This document shows, one piece after another, positions 53,423-63,950 of a stretch of 64,000 nt of DNA. The DNA is from Periplaneta americana. Its lineage: Eukaryota; Arthropoda; Insecta; Blattodea; Blattidae. The position numbers were made by a program, and so were the translations under genes. Under the pieces are notes generated by a model. The model saw only the letters and a list, made by a program, of their open reading frames with translations. It did not search any database and was not told the DNA's origin. Positions within the stretch are counted from its first letter, which is position 1, and every line of letters begins with the position of its first letter. Where the stretch lies: contig NW_027185565.1 in assembly GCF_040183065.1 (NCBI RefSeq), positions 1,407,501 to 1,471,500 of the forward strand. Reading direction: 5' to 3'.

Positions 53423-55952
53423 GAACCAATGTAATAACAAAATTCCAGAAGTTGAAATTTTGTGTGAAACGTGGCAATGCGACACTACGATTACGCTACC
53501 TGACGTCATTTTGTAATATGACACACGATGCGAAGTATTATCACAGATCCTTAACACTACCAAAAAGTAAAAATTCATAGCTGCAAGCACAAAATTTTGT
53601 CTGTGACTTTATGTTGAGAAACATAAGTTACTTGGGTAATTAGTATGATTAGACCTGAAGTACAGTAATATCGAACTTAACTTACATTATTTTTCTCTTC
53701 CATGTTGTGGGATGCAGATTGATAAGCTTACATCACGAATTGTCCAAAAACACTAAATATTAAATGCATGTAGGCCTACTACATAACCGTGAAATTAATA
53801 AAATTAAATTCATTTTAATTAGGCCTAATTTCTGTTAAATGTGTATCACCTTGCATGAGAAATGTAATTTTGGTCTCTGAATTGTTAAGAAAATATGTGA
53901 AAACATAGCAAGTTTTATGCTTCATTGCACAACAAAATATTCTTACGAACAAAACAAATGAAGACAATACCTACGTTAATACTTTTGTATTGAAATTAAA
54001 TTTAGATAACAGTTTCGCTTGCAACAACATGAATAACCACAAATGTATGTTTACAATTAAAAATGATGACGCTCGCACAACATGATGCCACTATTATTTC
54101 CAATAATTGGCAATGGAATTTCAACTATTCGTGATATAAATATGTTTAAAATAGGCCTACTCTTAAAGAACCAGAAAAGTTAACAATAAATTCCACAAAT
54201 ACTCATTACAAAAACTCTAGAATTAAACTGCTAGAAAACAAGAACCAATTGCTAGAAATTCTACCCACCTTAAAATGGCTGACCACACAGTTACAACCAG
54301 GCTTGCCATCACTTTCGTTACGCGTTTGGTCTTTCGGTTGCAAGTTTAAATCTTACGCCTACACTTTCACACTGCACTGCCCGCTTTGCGATAACCAACA
54401 ACCATTTGCATTTGAATGTGTTAATAACGGAAAACGAGAATGTTCGTAATCGCAATATCAGTAATATAGTCGAAACAAAGAAATAAATAATATATCTAAA
54501 AACCAGTTCCTACATCACTTCTTCAAACTTATTAACTGCAAGAAAGCGAACACTCGCGTAACACATCTTTCCTTGATAAGAACTGGAAACGAAATGAATC
54601 ACTCATATGGCGGCAAGTGACCAACCAAATGACGGTTGGTATTAGTGTTTACCATAACCATTCTTTTTAATGGTTTGACTTATTAGAAAATAAAAGCAAA
54701 TATTGAACGTATGAAAGTTGAACTAATTATTTTATTGCTCGTTTCTTTAAAAGCGTGTGATTTATATTTTTGTATAATTTAAATCTTCGTACCTACTGCA
54801 GTTACCTATTACCTTTTCCAGACAACTTCCACACCCAAACTCTTACGTGATTAGTCAGAAGATATAGGTCTATAGGTCTATACCTACCTTATATAACATA
54901 AGGCTACATTTTAATTTTATATAGGCCTACGTGTCCTACGTGTATATTAATAGGGCCTATAATAAAATATGCATAAATAGTTTAATTAAAATTAATTTAT
55001 ATTATTTTATATTATGGAAATTATACGTTATGATTATTAAAGTTACAAATTTGGTCATTCAGTTATTTCATTTGACTTTTTCTGCAGACAGCGTAATTTT
55101 TAATAATTTGAAATTTGTTTAACTTAAGAACAAAAATCCAATATAATTTCCAGACAAAAGTAAAGAACGTCAGTAAAATGTGTGTAAATTCCACATGATA
55201 TTATAGGCTAATTAGAATTTAACAATTACATGCAGTTTTATTAATTTTATATTAGGCTATATGTGAAGTGATTCAGTTTAGACCTGAAACTTAGCAAGAA
55301 TATTTAATAAAATATATAGCCTATTTCTTTATTTAATATAGTAGACCTAAGTATACAATTTCGTTGCGTAGATAAAAATAGGCCTACTACTGAATTGGAA
55401 ATTTCGTGCAGGTTATTGACTAAAAATGAAATGTGTAACTGTCATTAGAATGACGTTATGTGGACCCTAATACTGTATCTCAGAAATTCCTAATCGAAGT
55501 GTAAATTATGAAATATTTACGTAGTCAAAGTTATAACATATATTTTAACACAACTTAGGTCTACCTTACAAAATTGGGCCCACATCCTGTTAAGTTGCAT
55601 AACAGCAAAAGTCAGGCGATTTCATGATTCTAATCTGTTTCGATTCAATATCAAGCAGTGTATAAAGAATTTAATTTAAAGGGATTGCAGTATTTCCCTT
55701 CCGAAAATACGAATAGCTTAGGCCCTATACAGGCTTAAAAATAATGGACCTCTCCCAATAATAAGAATTTATTTCAAAGATTGTAGGTTAATATAAGTAA
55801 TTAGTCCTATATACGTTGTCTATTATTGTGTCTTGTTATTCCATTCTGATATTAATTATCTAATAAAATTGTGTACCATTAGCAAAATTTGGTATATCCG
55901 TTATGTGCTTACTCTATGCATATGGCAATAGGCTAATAATAATAATAATAAC

Positions 55953-55988
<36 letters not shown>

Positions 55989-56378
55989 TCTTAATCAATA
56001 ATGCTATGATACATGAAATTAAATTTTTCGATATTAATTACCACTTGTGAAATAAGAGGAAATAGCTCAAAGTAACACATTCAAATTTTGTTAAATAATT
56101 TTAAGCTTCTTGAACACGTCACACTACAAGAAATTAAAAATTAAACACCAACTAACCCTTTGTGTTCATAAACTTATAATTCAGTCTAAAAGGTGGTGTT
56201 CTAGTCCTACAAAGATCAAGCTAGGCCTATTTTTAAACTCGATTATTACTGTTAAGTTAACTATTTTATTTATTTTTTAACTTTCAAATTAGTAATTAAA
56301 TAACCTACCGAGAAATAAATATGGCATATCCAACAGGAGTGCATGCATATAGCAATACTTTCGATAGGCCTAGCAGTA

Positions 56379-56418
<40 letters not shown>

Positions 56419-56917
56419 CACAATAATAATGAAACATAAAATTTGAATAACAAATTAAAGTTCCCTTCTTTCATACCAACATTATTAACCTGAATTCACG
56501 GAGTGATCCGGAGAGAAGAAGCTCAAAATCAGTTACTGAGGGTGCAGTGGTACCAAAATTATAAGCCTATTTGCTTAGTTCTTAAGTTTTAATGAAGGTT
56601 GTAGCTTCAAAATACCAAATAGAATTTAACTCCTTCCTATTTCACTAAAGTATTTTTCTCCTACACGTAAAGTTCGCCCTATTGTTTTTTACATTAGGTA
56701 TTAACATAAGCTCTACGAAGTGTTTGTTTTGATTTAGTTACTTTTAAATTTTGAGAGTGTAGTAATGGATTTGTCTGCCGCTAGGAAAACAAAACTATTC
56801 ATCTGGTTTGAATAAATGTTTCGAATATAATCAATAATATTATTGATTGCAATGAAATACAATAAAATTGGAGTAATGAAAATTAAAATTATGTTACCTC
56901 CAATACACTCCCTCACA
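53422..56917. other. Long gene-free AT-rich stretch
   Basis: No gene supported in about 3.5 kb. It contains (AAT)n runs at about 55936-55986 and 56379-56418 and many TAGGCCTA palindromes. Open frames here are short and without motifs. Confidence 0.55.
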
Positions 56918-56918
56918 G

Positions 56919-57187
56919 ACAAGAGAAGTTTTACCTGGCAGAACTGCTTCCGAAGCTGCTGCTTCCAGCCACTGCAGCTTACTAACTCTTGCAAGAACTC
57001 CAGCAGAAAGAAGCGAGCATGTGGGAGGAGTTCTACACGAGTGACGCCATGTTCAACGAGCGGGCACAGGGAGACTTCGGCTTGAGCCAATAGGCTTTCT
57101 GTGAACGGGTCAAGGCTTTCATGAACCACGCCCCGATTGCAGGTGCAAAAGATGTGGCGAACTCTGTGAGCGATGCCACGTACTGAG
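56919..57187 (+). pseudogene. Exon-like, GC-richer segment of unknown origin (strand ambiguous)
   Basis: An acceptor-like TCCCTCACAG ends at 56918. The following 269 bp read in one frame as QEKFYLAELLPKLLLPATAA, stop, LLQELQQKEASMWEEFYTSD, AMFNERAQGDFGLSQ, stop, AFCERVKAFMNHAPIAGAKD and VANSVSDATY, stop. Third positions are strongly G/C, unlike the AT-rich flanks. The minus strand is also open over much of the segment (57129 to 56895, ending at a GAG-GTAACA donor-like site). One of the two readings may be a real exon; I cannot decide which and do not recognise the family. Confidence 0.3.
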
Positions 57188-57251
57188 GTGCAACTTGGGG
57201 AAATTGTGTGCGGATGAGAGATAGAAAGTTTGGCGAAGTTTGAACATGCAT

Positions 57252-57689
57252 TCAGTGATGGTTGCGATTCCTAAAAAGAACTATAACTCTTGCACATTGT
57301 GGGCTTTTCCGTATACTAATTATTAATAACTTAGAGATTCATTAAGTGTCGAATTGAGAAAGCACCCTACTCTTGGAACTCAGATGTATCTATATAATTG
57401 ACGTAATTTTAAGATTTATATAAAAATGTTGAAATTTAAAATATCGCTAGAATTTAATCAGCCCCTATTTTGAGTAAGATCAATCTAATAAAAGTGTTTC
57501 TTTCATACAGTATCTGCCTACTTAAAAAATGTGTAGGCCTATTAACACAAACCGTAGGATTACTTGTGGTTTATTTAGTCTCACTTTAACTTTGAAACTG
57601 GTCAATGACTTTGTCTACTGTTAAGGATATAGACTATAGGCTACTGTTGTTCATGCACCTGTGCGAAAAATATTATTCATTCATAGTGT
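57252..57689. other. No gene seen
   Basis: Anonymous AT-rich DNA. Confidence 0.45.
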
Positions 57690-58205
57690 TCTACCCAAGA
57701 GCACAGGTCCTTCATAGCAAACCTAACATTCTATAAGCTTTCCTATTTTCCGCCTTCCTCTTAGTCCAAACATCTTAATGTTGTCTATCATCTGATATCT
57801 TCATCTGCCCCGAACTTTTCCTCCGTTTACAATTCCTCCCGGTGCATCCTTCAGTAGGCAGTTTCTTCACAGTCAGTGACCCAGGCAATTTCTTTTTCTC
57901 TTGCTGATCACTTTCAGCTTTATTCTTCATTCACTGGCTCTTTTTACTGTAACACAGCTTCATTTCTTATCCTATCTGTCTTTTACACACATTCCATTGT
58001 TCACCATATTCATATTTCAAATGCTTCTAGCCGTTTCTCTTTACTTGATCGTAGTCTAATGTCCATGTTTCTTCCCCATACAATACCACACTCCACACAG
58101 AGTACTTCACCAATTTCTTCCTTAGTTTGTTTTCCAGAGGTCCGCAGAAGATGATCATTTCTCTATTAAAAGAACCTTTCCCATTGCTATGCTCCTTTTA
58201 ACTTC
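57690..58205 (-). pseudogene. LINE reverse transcriptase C-terminal remnant
   Basis: Read on the minus strand with several frame changes: RSIAMGKV, IFCGPLENKLRKKLVKY, SVWSVVLYGEETWTL, KEKRLEAFE, DRIRNEAVL, NCLGH, RNCLLKDAPGGIVNGGKVRG and YQMIDNIKMFG. This is the same family as the plus-strand fragment at 24530-24895 (which it continues). Many stops. Confidence 0.75.
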
Positions 58206-58265
58206 CTAGCAGCAGCTCATGTAGGCTAGACTAAGTTACAACCATCAATTATAATTAGTAAACCG

Positions 58266-58350
58266 ATTCAATAATCTATATTTCGATGTCAACAAAGCAT
58301 TCAGTGAATTTCCGCATAAAATTTTGTTTCGTGAGTTTAAAACTATAGGC
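58266..58350 (+). pseudogene. Possible LINE RT box A fragment
   Basis: YFDVNKAFSEFPHKILFREF fits the first catalytic box of LINE RTs (xxDxxKAFDxVxHxxLxxKL), with Asp present. Only about 28 codons are recognisable. Confidence 0.35.
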
Positions 58351-58796
58351 AAGACTTTCTGCAAGTTCTTGTGTTAAAATAATTGAAATTAAGCTCCGTT
58401 TATTTCAAGCCGATATTAACAGTCTACTGACTGAAGTGATGCGCGAGAGAGAACCTCAAATTAAGCTACTGGGGACTTCAGAAGTATTTAAATTACAATA
58501 GCTTAATTTTGAACTATTTTAAAGAGTTTGTTTTCAGAATACTAAACAAAAATTGCAGAGTCCCTTTATTGCAGAATTAATGTGGAATTCAGTAAAAAAT
58601 TATAATTTGTTTCCCGTTATGTAGGCCTACTGTCCTACAAAAAATTGCTTCTATCTAGCTAGCCTAAGTGTCAGCTGCATACTCTCCCTAATAAAATATA
58701 TAGGCCTATTATATATTCTTGTTATTGTTGAAGAGCGAGTAAGTCTCATACCTAAACACAGTTCTCTCGAATGTTCTTAATTTTTTAGTTCTTTTT

Positions 58797-59000
58797 ACTG
58801 GTTTATTTTACGATGCTGTATCAACATTCAAGTTATTTAGTGTCTGAATGAAACGAAGGTGATAATGGCGGTGAAATTATTTCGGGGTCCAACATCGATC
58901 GTTATCCAGCATTTTGCTCCTATTGGGTTGAGAGAAAATCCCGGTAAAACCTCAGCCAGGTAACTTGCTCCAATCGGGATTCAAACCCGGGCCATCTGAG
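58797..59000 (-). mobile_element. Diverged SINE copy
   Basis: Minus-strand relative of the 12925 SINE: TTTATTTTACGATGCTGTAT, GGTGATAATGGCGGTGAAAT and TTGGGTTGAGAGAAAATCCC. The tRNA-like head is on the right with B box GGGATTCAAACCCGG on the plus strand. Confidence 0.75.
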
Positions 59001-59299
59001 AGCATGATCTTTCCCTCTCAACTTACAACCAATACAATTTACGTACGCCTAACAGAGCCAGTAGGCCTATATAGTTTATAGCTTATGTCAATGACTAATG
59101 TTGTAGGCCCATAACTTATTATATTTTATACTCGACCATGCCGAAATGTAGTAATTATACACCTGGTAGCAGAACTTTAATGCATGTCATTAAAGTACAC
59201 CTACTCTTTAAAGGTCAGGTCTTTCAGCCAATGACGACTCAGGTTACAACAGTTCAGCCAATGACAGGTCAGCTTTCTACCGTTATAAAACCACAAGTA
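59001..59299. other. No gene seen
   Basis: A spacer with TAGGCCTATA repeats and a local direct repeat of TTTCAGCCAATGAC-like words at 59220-59265. Confidence 0.4.
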
Positions 59300-59396
59300 T
59301 CGATTATTCTCGGATATGCAATCGAAAGAGAATTAGCGAAAAGTCACGGAGGCTGGAAATCCAATACTGTCGCAGACGGTTATGTTCTGTTACTAT
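59300..59396 (+). pseudogene. Possible tyrosine-recombinase C-terminal fragment
   Basis: The frame reads ERELAKSHGGWKSNTVADGY. This resembles the (L-x-x-HGGWKS-x-x-VAEGY) box around the C-terminal His and catalytic Tyr of the tyrosine recombinases found in Crypton-type and related insect elements. Only this box is present. Confidence 0.35.
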
Positions 59397-59660
59397 AATA
59401 ATTAGCGTTAATTGTAAATAATATTCAAATAAATTCAATTTGTCATCTCATTTTCCAATGTCTAATTTAATTTCAATGTTAACTCTGTAGGTTCTTATGG
59501 CCTAGCAAGGTCAATGTGAACATCTGTTCCTCGGAAAAAATCAATACTTTCGCGTCTGCGTACATCTCACAACATACGGGACATTGGCCAAGGTCAGATA
59601 CAAAGAAAATTAATAATATCAAGTTAGAAATATGGTCGAGCATAAAGTCATATGAAATTG

Positions 59661-59762
59661 GCCTATAATGGTAATTAAGAAGCTCGCATGAAAATTATGA
59701 AACGAGCGCAAGCGAGTTTCATAAATATCCATACTCGCTTCTTAATTACCTTCATTATAGGC
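59661..59762. mobile_element. 102-bp near-perfect hairpin element
   Basis: GCCTATAATGGTAATTAAGA ... ATGAAAC at the left is mirrored by GTTTCAT ... TCTTAATTAC, CTTCATTATAGGC at the right. The centre is GAGCGCAAGCGA. Almost the whole sequence forms one stem. Confidence 0.8.
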
Positions 59763-59858
59763 TCGTTGCATAATGTACTATTATCAGAGATCCTATAAAA
59801 TTCTTTTAAGCTTATTAATTTATTGTAGATATAGCCTATATCGCAGTATTGCTATTTT

Positions 59859-60110
59859 TAGTTGGTTACTTAACGACGCTGTATCAACTACTAGATTAAT
59901 TAGCGTCGATGTGGTTGGTGATAGGTGGTAGGCCTATTTGGCGAGATGAGGCAAGGATTCACCATCGATTATCAGAAATTTGCCTTACGGTTGGGGAAAA
60001 CCTTGGAAAAAGCCCAACCTGGTAATCAGCCCAAGTGGGAATCGAAACCACTTCCGAACGCAAATTCGGATTTGCAGCCAAGCGCCTCTACTCCGGTGGC
60101 CAGTAAGCTA
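59859..60110 (-). mobile_element. Diverged SINE copy (related family)
   Basis: GTTGGTTACTTAACGACGCT, TTGGGGAAAACCTTGGAAAA and AGCCCAACCTGGTAA show the SINE body on the minus strand. A degenerate tRNA-like head occupies the right end (GGGAATCGAAACC ... GGTGGCCAGTAAGC). Confidence 0.7.
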
Positions 60111-60382
60111 CTGTTATAGGCCTAGTCCTACAGTTATATTGAATGACACTTTATTTTATTTTAATTGTCACAACCATGTGAACTCATCTTCAAATGATTT
60201 AGGCCTATGCTACACAACATCCGAAAGTATTAATTCAGCATTTGGACGTAAGTGATCGTGTCAATGAGTTTACTACGTTACTAAATTTTATTCTCTTTTG
60301 ACTTGTCACTGTTAATATCAATGATGCGCTTGAAAGTGGTTGTGCAAGTCGAAAGGTAGCTAAAGAACGAGAAGAACGTAGG

Positions 60383-60634
60383 GTCCACACCTGTGGAGTA
60401 ACGGTTAGCACGTCTAGCCGCGAAACCAGGTGGCCCGGGTTCGATTCCCGGTCGGGGCAAGTTACCTGGTTGAGGTTTTTTCCGGGGTTTTCCCTCAACC
60501 CAATATGAGCAAATGCTGGGTAACTTTCGGTGCTGGACCCCGGACTCATTTCACCGGCATTATCACCTTCATCTCATTCAGACGCTAAATAACCTAGATG
60601 TTGATAAAGCGTCGTAAAATAACCCACTAAAAAA
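60383..60634 (+). mobile_element. Full-length tRNA-derived SINE with target duplication
   Basis: Near-identical to 12925-13185, including GTAACGGTTAGCACG, GGTTCGATTCCCGGTC and GATAAAGCGTCGTAAAATAA. AAGAACGTAGG (60372-60382) and AAGAACGTGGG (60635-60645) are the target duplication. Confidence 0.95.
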
Positions 60635-61140
60635 AAGAACGTGGGTTACTATTAAGGAAATTACGGAGCATATTAATAATTTACTAATTTCAGTTCCACT
60701 ATCAACAAAAAGCAAGACACCGGTATTTAAAATGATAACATAAAAATAAATTACATTTCTGCCCCCCCTCCTCATAGCTATTCGAGTTGGAAATTGCTAT
60801 GAGAATTTCTGACTACTTTTGTAACCAATGTATCTGAGGAAGCGTTCATTTTCCAAGTTAAAATTAATAAAATTATGAATTCTGTTAATAAAGCTTAACT
60901 TATGACATAACAACGCTTAACTAATTTAAGAAGTGTGGCTATCATGGTGATAAAGGCGTGTAAGCTATTAGCGAATGATGGTGTAGTGGTTTTCTTTCAG
61001 TAAGTTATTTGGGCCTAGGCCAGTGTTCCGCAACCGGTGTGCCTGCACAAGATGGAAGGTACTTATGACGGGAACATTTACCTATTATTGTAAGAAATTA
61101 ATAAAATTAAATTGAAATTAAAATGGTGAGGTGACAAAAC

Positions 61141-62817
61141 ATGCTCCATCCCCGGGTGTGTTGTGTGTGGTGAAAAACTCAGTAGACTAATGCTGCTATG
61201 GTTCGCAGTAAATTGAAACGACATTTGTTAACAAAACAGTGACATATGTTAAGTTAAATGTCAAGAAAAGATGTGAATTATTTTCTTCGGTTATTGGAAC
61301 AAAATAAAAAAAGAACTAGTGACGCGCATGACGACGACGGTACATGTTTCTCAAAAAGTACAGGAAGCTATCTATAAGGTAGCCAAACTTATTTTAAAGG
61401 CCAAACAAACACACAATAGCTGAAACTTTAATGCCTGTCTGTAAAGAAAATGTGAGAATAATCCTGAATTCAGGAGCTCCTCTCTCTCTTGACATAATCA
61501 GCCGCCGAGTTAGTGACATGTCCAGTGACATCGAAGATATTATGAATGAGAAAATAAAGAGAAGTCAGAAGTTTTCACTTCAGATCGACAAGTCCACTGA
61601 TATTAGCGGTCACGCACAACTTCTTTCATAGGCCTACATTCGGTACATTCATGGGGATGTAATTGCATTTATTTTTTGCAAAGAACTGCACAAGCGAGCA
61701 ATTGGTGAAGAAATATTTCGTGCAACTAATGAATCTTTGGTCCATAATGAATTAACATAGGAGTATTACGTTAGTGTTTGTACAGACGGAGCCGCTTGTA
61801 TAACAGGCCGAGTGAAAAGATTCGTGGCTAAAGTAGGTATAGTAAATCCTAACATACGGAGCGAGCATTGTCACACTCAAAGCGAAGCCAAGTCTTTGCC
61901 ATCTCCTCTGAAATTTGTGATGAGCGAAGTAGTAAAAACCGTGAACTTAATCAAATCGCGGCCTCTAATATGTGGATTTTTTCCGTTTTGTGTCAGAAAA
62001 TGGGTCAGACCACACTACACTTCTGTCACATATAGAGGTGTGATGGTTATCGCAAGGTAAAGTGTTAGCACGAATGTTTGAACTCAAAGAGAAGGTAGTT
62101 GCATTTTTTTACAATTAAGGGCATTAGTAGGCTACGCGGATATATTTGCAGATGATGGATGGGTATCTAAGTTGACATAGCCTATATTTCCGATATTTTC
62201 GTACATTTGAATGAGCTTAGCAGAAAAATTCAAGGTAGGAACAAAAATATTCTGACTATTATGGATAGGATTTAAGAATTTATGAATAAGTTGAATTTGT
62301 GGATACAGATTATTGAAAATGGGTCATTTGAGATGTTTCCAACTGTATGGCCCCTTGCTGACGGTAATAAAGTGTTGATGGACTTATTAAAGAACATTTA
62401 GTAGGCCTAATCTTGTAGCAGAAGTTCAAGAATTATTTTGGAGAGAGTGTTCATTTTTCGACTGGGTTAGTGATCAATTCATAATGAATTTAAAACATCT
62501 TTCGAATAATATACTCGTACAAGAGGAACTGGCAGATTTAAAAAAAAAAACAGAACATTGAAATTAAAACTTCTCGAAATGTTTTTGGAAATATTTTGTT
62601 GTCATTGAGGAGTGAATACCCAGCTGGCAGTTAATATGTTATTGTCATTTTCAATTACATATATGTGTGGACTGGGCTTCTCAAAGTTAACTGAAATTGA
62701 AGCATCCAAGAGGGAGAAACTCAAATCCATCGATGAAGGAATGAGGCTCGCACCGTCAACGATTCCGCCACGTATCAGCCATCTGTGTGCAGCTAAGCAG
62801 ACTCAAGTATCACATTG
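61141..62817 (+). pseudogene. hAT transposase pseudogene (ZBED5/SCAND3-like)
   Basis: A BED-type finger remnant reads CVVCGEKLS, then after a frameshift VRSKLKRHLLTKQ. Next come SRKDVNYFLRLLEQNKKRTS, ENVRIILNSGAP, IISRRVSDMSSDIEDIMNEK and FSLQIDKSTDISG, with the first catalytic Asp region present. CTDGAACITGRVKRFVAKV has the second Asp, followed by HCHTQSEA and VKTVNLIKSRPL. The C-terminal dimerisation region reads LLSFSITYMCGLGFSKLTEI, EASKREKL and HLCAAKQTQVSH, with its stop at 62816-62818. In the family this last block is C-E-x-G-F-S, so the catalytic Glu is Gly here. Several stops and frameshifts add to the damage. The order and motifs match the hAT-derived ZBED5/SCAND3 protein group as I remember it. 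Confidence 0.85.
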
Positions 62818-63000
62818 AAGGTATGAGTAGAGTTATTTAATTTAATACATATTAGTAATACTGTACTTAGAAATGTGTATTTTCAACAGTGAATTAAAGT
62901 TCATAAATTGTTAATAAATGCAAGAGTCAATTTCTGCTTCATAATAATGATAACAACAACAACAACAACAATAATAATAATAATAATAATAATACTTAGG

Positions 63001-63033
63001 CCTACTTACAACTGGCTTTTAAGGAACACGCAG

Positions 63034-63036
<3 letters not shown>
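63001..63036 (-). mobile_element. 36-bp LINE 3' end nested in the hAT element
   Basis: The minus strand reads CGTGTTCCTTAAAAGCCAGT followed by TGTAAGTAGG. This is the end of the LINE at 51059-51880 (GCGTTCCTTAAAAGCCAATT, GTAAGTAAG). It lies between two (AAT)n tracts. Confidence 0.75.
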
Positions 63037-63090
<54 letters not shown>

Positions 63091-63520
63091 TAAATTTGAT
63101 TACATTACGTAATTATATTAAAAGAGTCACATCATTATGTTGTTGAGGGGATTAATATTTTGGTGTGCCGTGTTGAATCTAGGCCCGTCTAGACTGTGCC
63201 ATGAGTAGAAAAAGGTTGCGAAACTCTGGTCTAGGCTGTGTTACTTCATGCTCTCCGAACCGCAGTTCAGGCATGATAGTTGCGTTTTCAAGACTAACAA
63301 CTTAAGTACTTAACAAATAGGCTAAATAACTCAGATATAATGCGTTATCAAAATTTGTCTGTAGGCTAGGTCTGTAATCTGATCTAGGCTAGGCCTACTT
63401 ATCATAGTTGCTTATTTCATTAGCATTTTAAAACGAAGAAAGTGTCTAATATCAACAGGTGCTACCTTTCCTTCGTAGCCAAATAAACTGTATAATTGAA
63501 GAATATTAAAAATAAAAGAT

Positions 63521-63592
63521 GTTACGGGACCGGGTATCGAACCCGAGACCTTTGCCTAAGCATGCCAACGCTCTACCACTGAGCTATTCCAA
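63521..63592 (-). mobile_element. tRNA-like SINE head or tRNA pseudogene
   Basis: On the minus strand TAGCTCAGTGGTAGAGCGTT (A box, D arm) and GGGTTCGATACCCGG (B box, perfect T arm) are present. The acceptor stem does not pair and the anticodon stem has a mismatch, so it is not a functional tRNA. Confidence 0.65.
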
Positions 63593-63815
63593 GAACGAAA
63601 CAATATCATATCTCGCATAATATACGCCCCTGTTCGTTAATATGAAACTATAATTTAAAGTCACACAGTAGGCCTATAGGCATAGTCTGTACTCTATGTT
63701 GGGTCTTTGACGTTTGTCAACCCACTTGAGTTAGGCCCATCATTAACAATTATAATAATCACTTGAGGTGTGCCTACGTGGACATAAAGGAAGGATTGGC
63801 CCGTGGTCTTGTATC

Positions 63816-63950
63816 GTTTCTAGAATGCTCAGTGGTAGAACGTTGTCGCGCTTAGCCAAAAGTCCCGAGTTCGATACCGGTCCCGGAAAAATTTTCCTTT
63901 TAAAATTATTCAAATCAGCTTTACAGGAAGCTAAACCTGGAAGCCAGATT
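63816..63950 (+). mobile_element. tRNA-like SINE, same family as 63521
   Basis: ATGCTCAGTGGTAGAACGTT and GAGTTCGATACCGGTCCCGG form the head. The tail TTCAAATCAGCTTTACAGGA, AGCTA, GGAAGCCAGA is shared with the remnant at 49742. Confidence 0.65.

Larger units (their letters stand above)
61021..63228 (+). mobile_element. Full-length hAT transposon, 2.2 kb, inactive
   Basis: The 5' end CAGTGTTCCGCAACC and the reverse complement of the 3' end, CAGAGTTTCGCAACC, are 15-bp TIRs typical of hAT elements. They are flanked by 8-bp duplications GCCTAGGC (61013-61020) and GTCTAGGC (63229-63236). One transposase pseudogene lies inside. Near the 3' end are (AAC)n/(AAT)n tracts (62943-62993, 63036-63090) with a 36-bp LINE tail between them. 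Confidence 0.9.

Noticed and set aside
53303..53590. Open frames with poly-Asn, poly-Ile or poly-Leu runs on both strands
   Set aside because: All come from the (AAT)n tract next to the Helitron.
63521..63592. Possible tRNA gene
   Set aside because: A and B boxes are good, but the acceptor stem does not pair and the anticodon stem is imperfect. A related copy with a shared tail follows at 63816, so it is SINE-derived.
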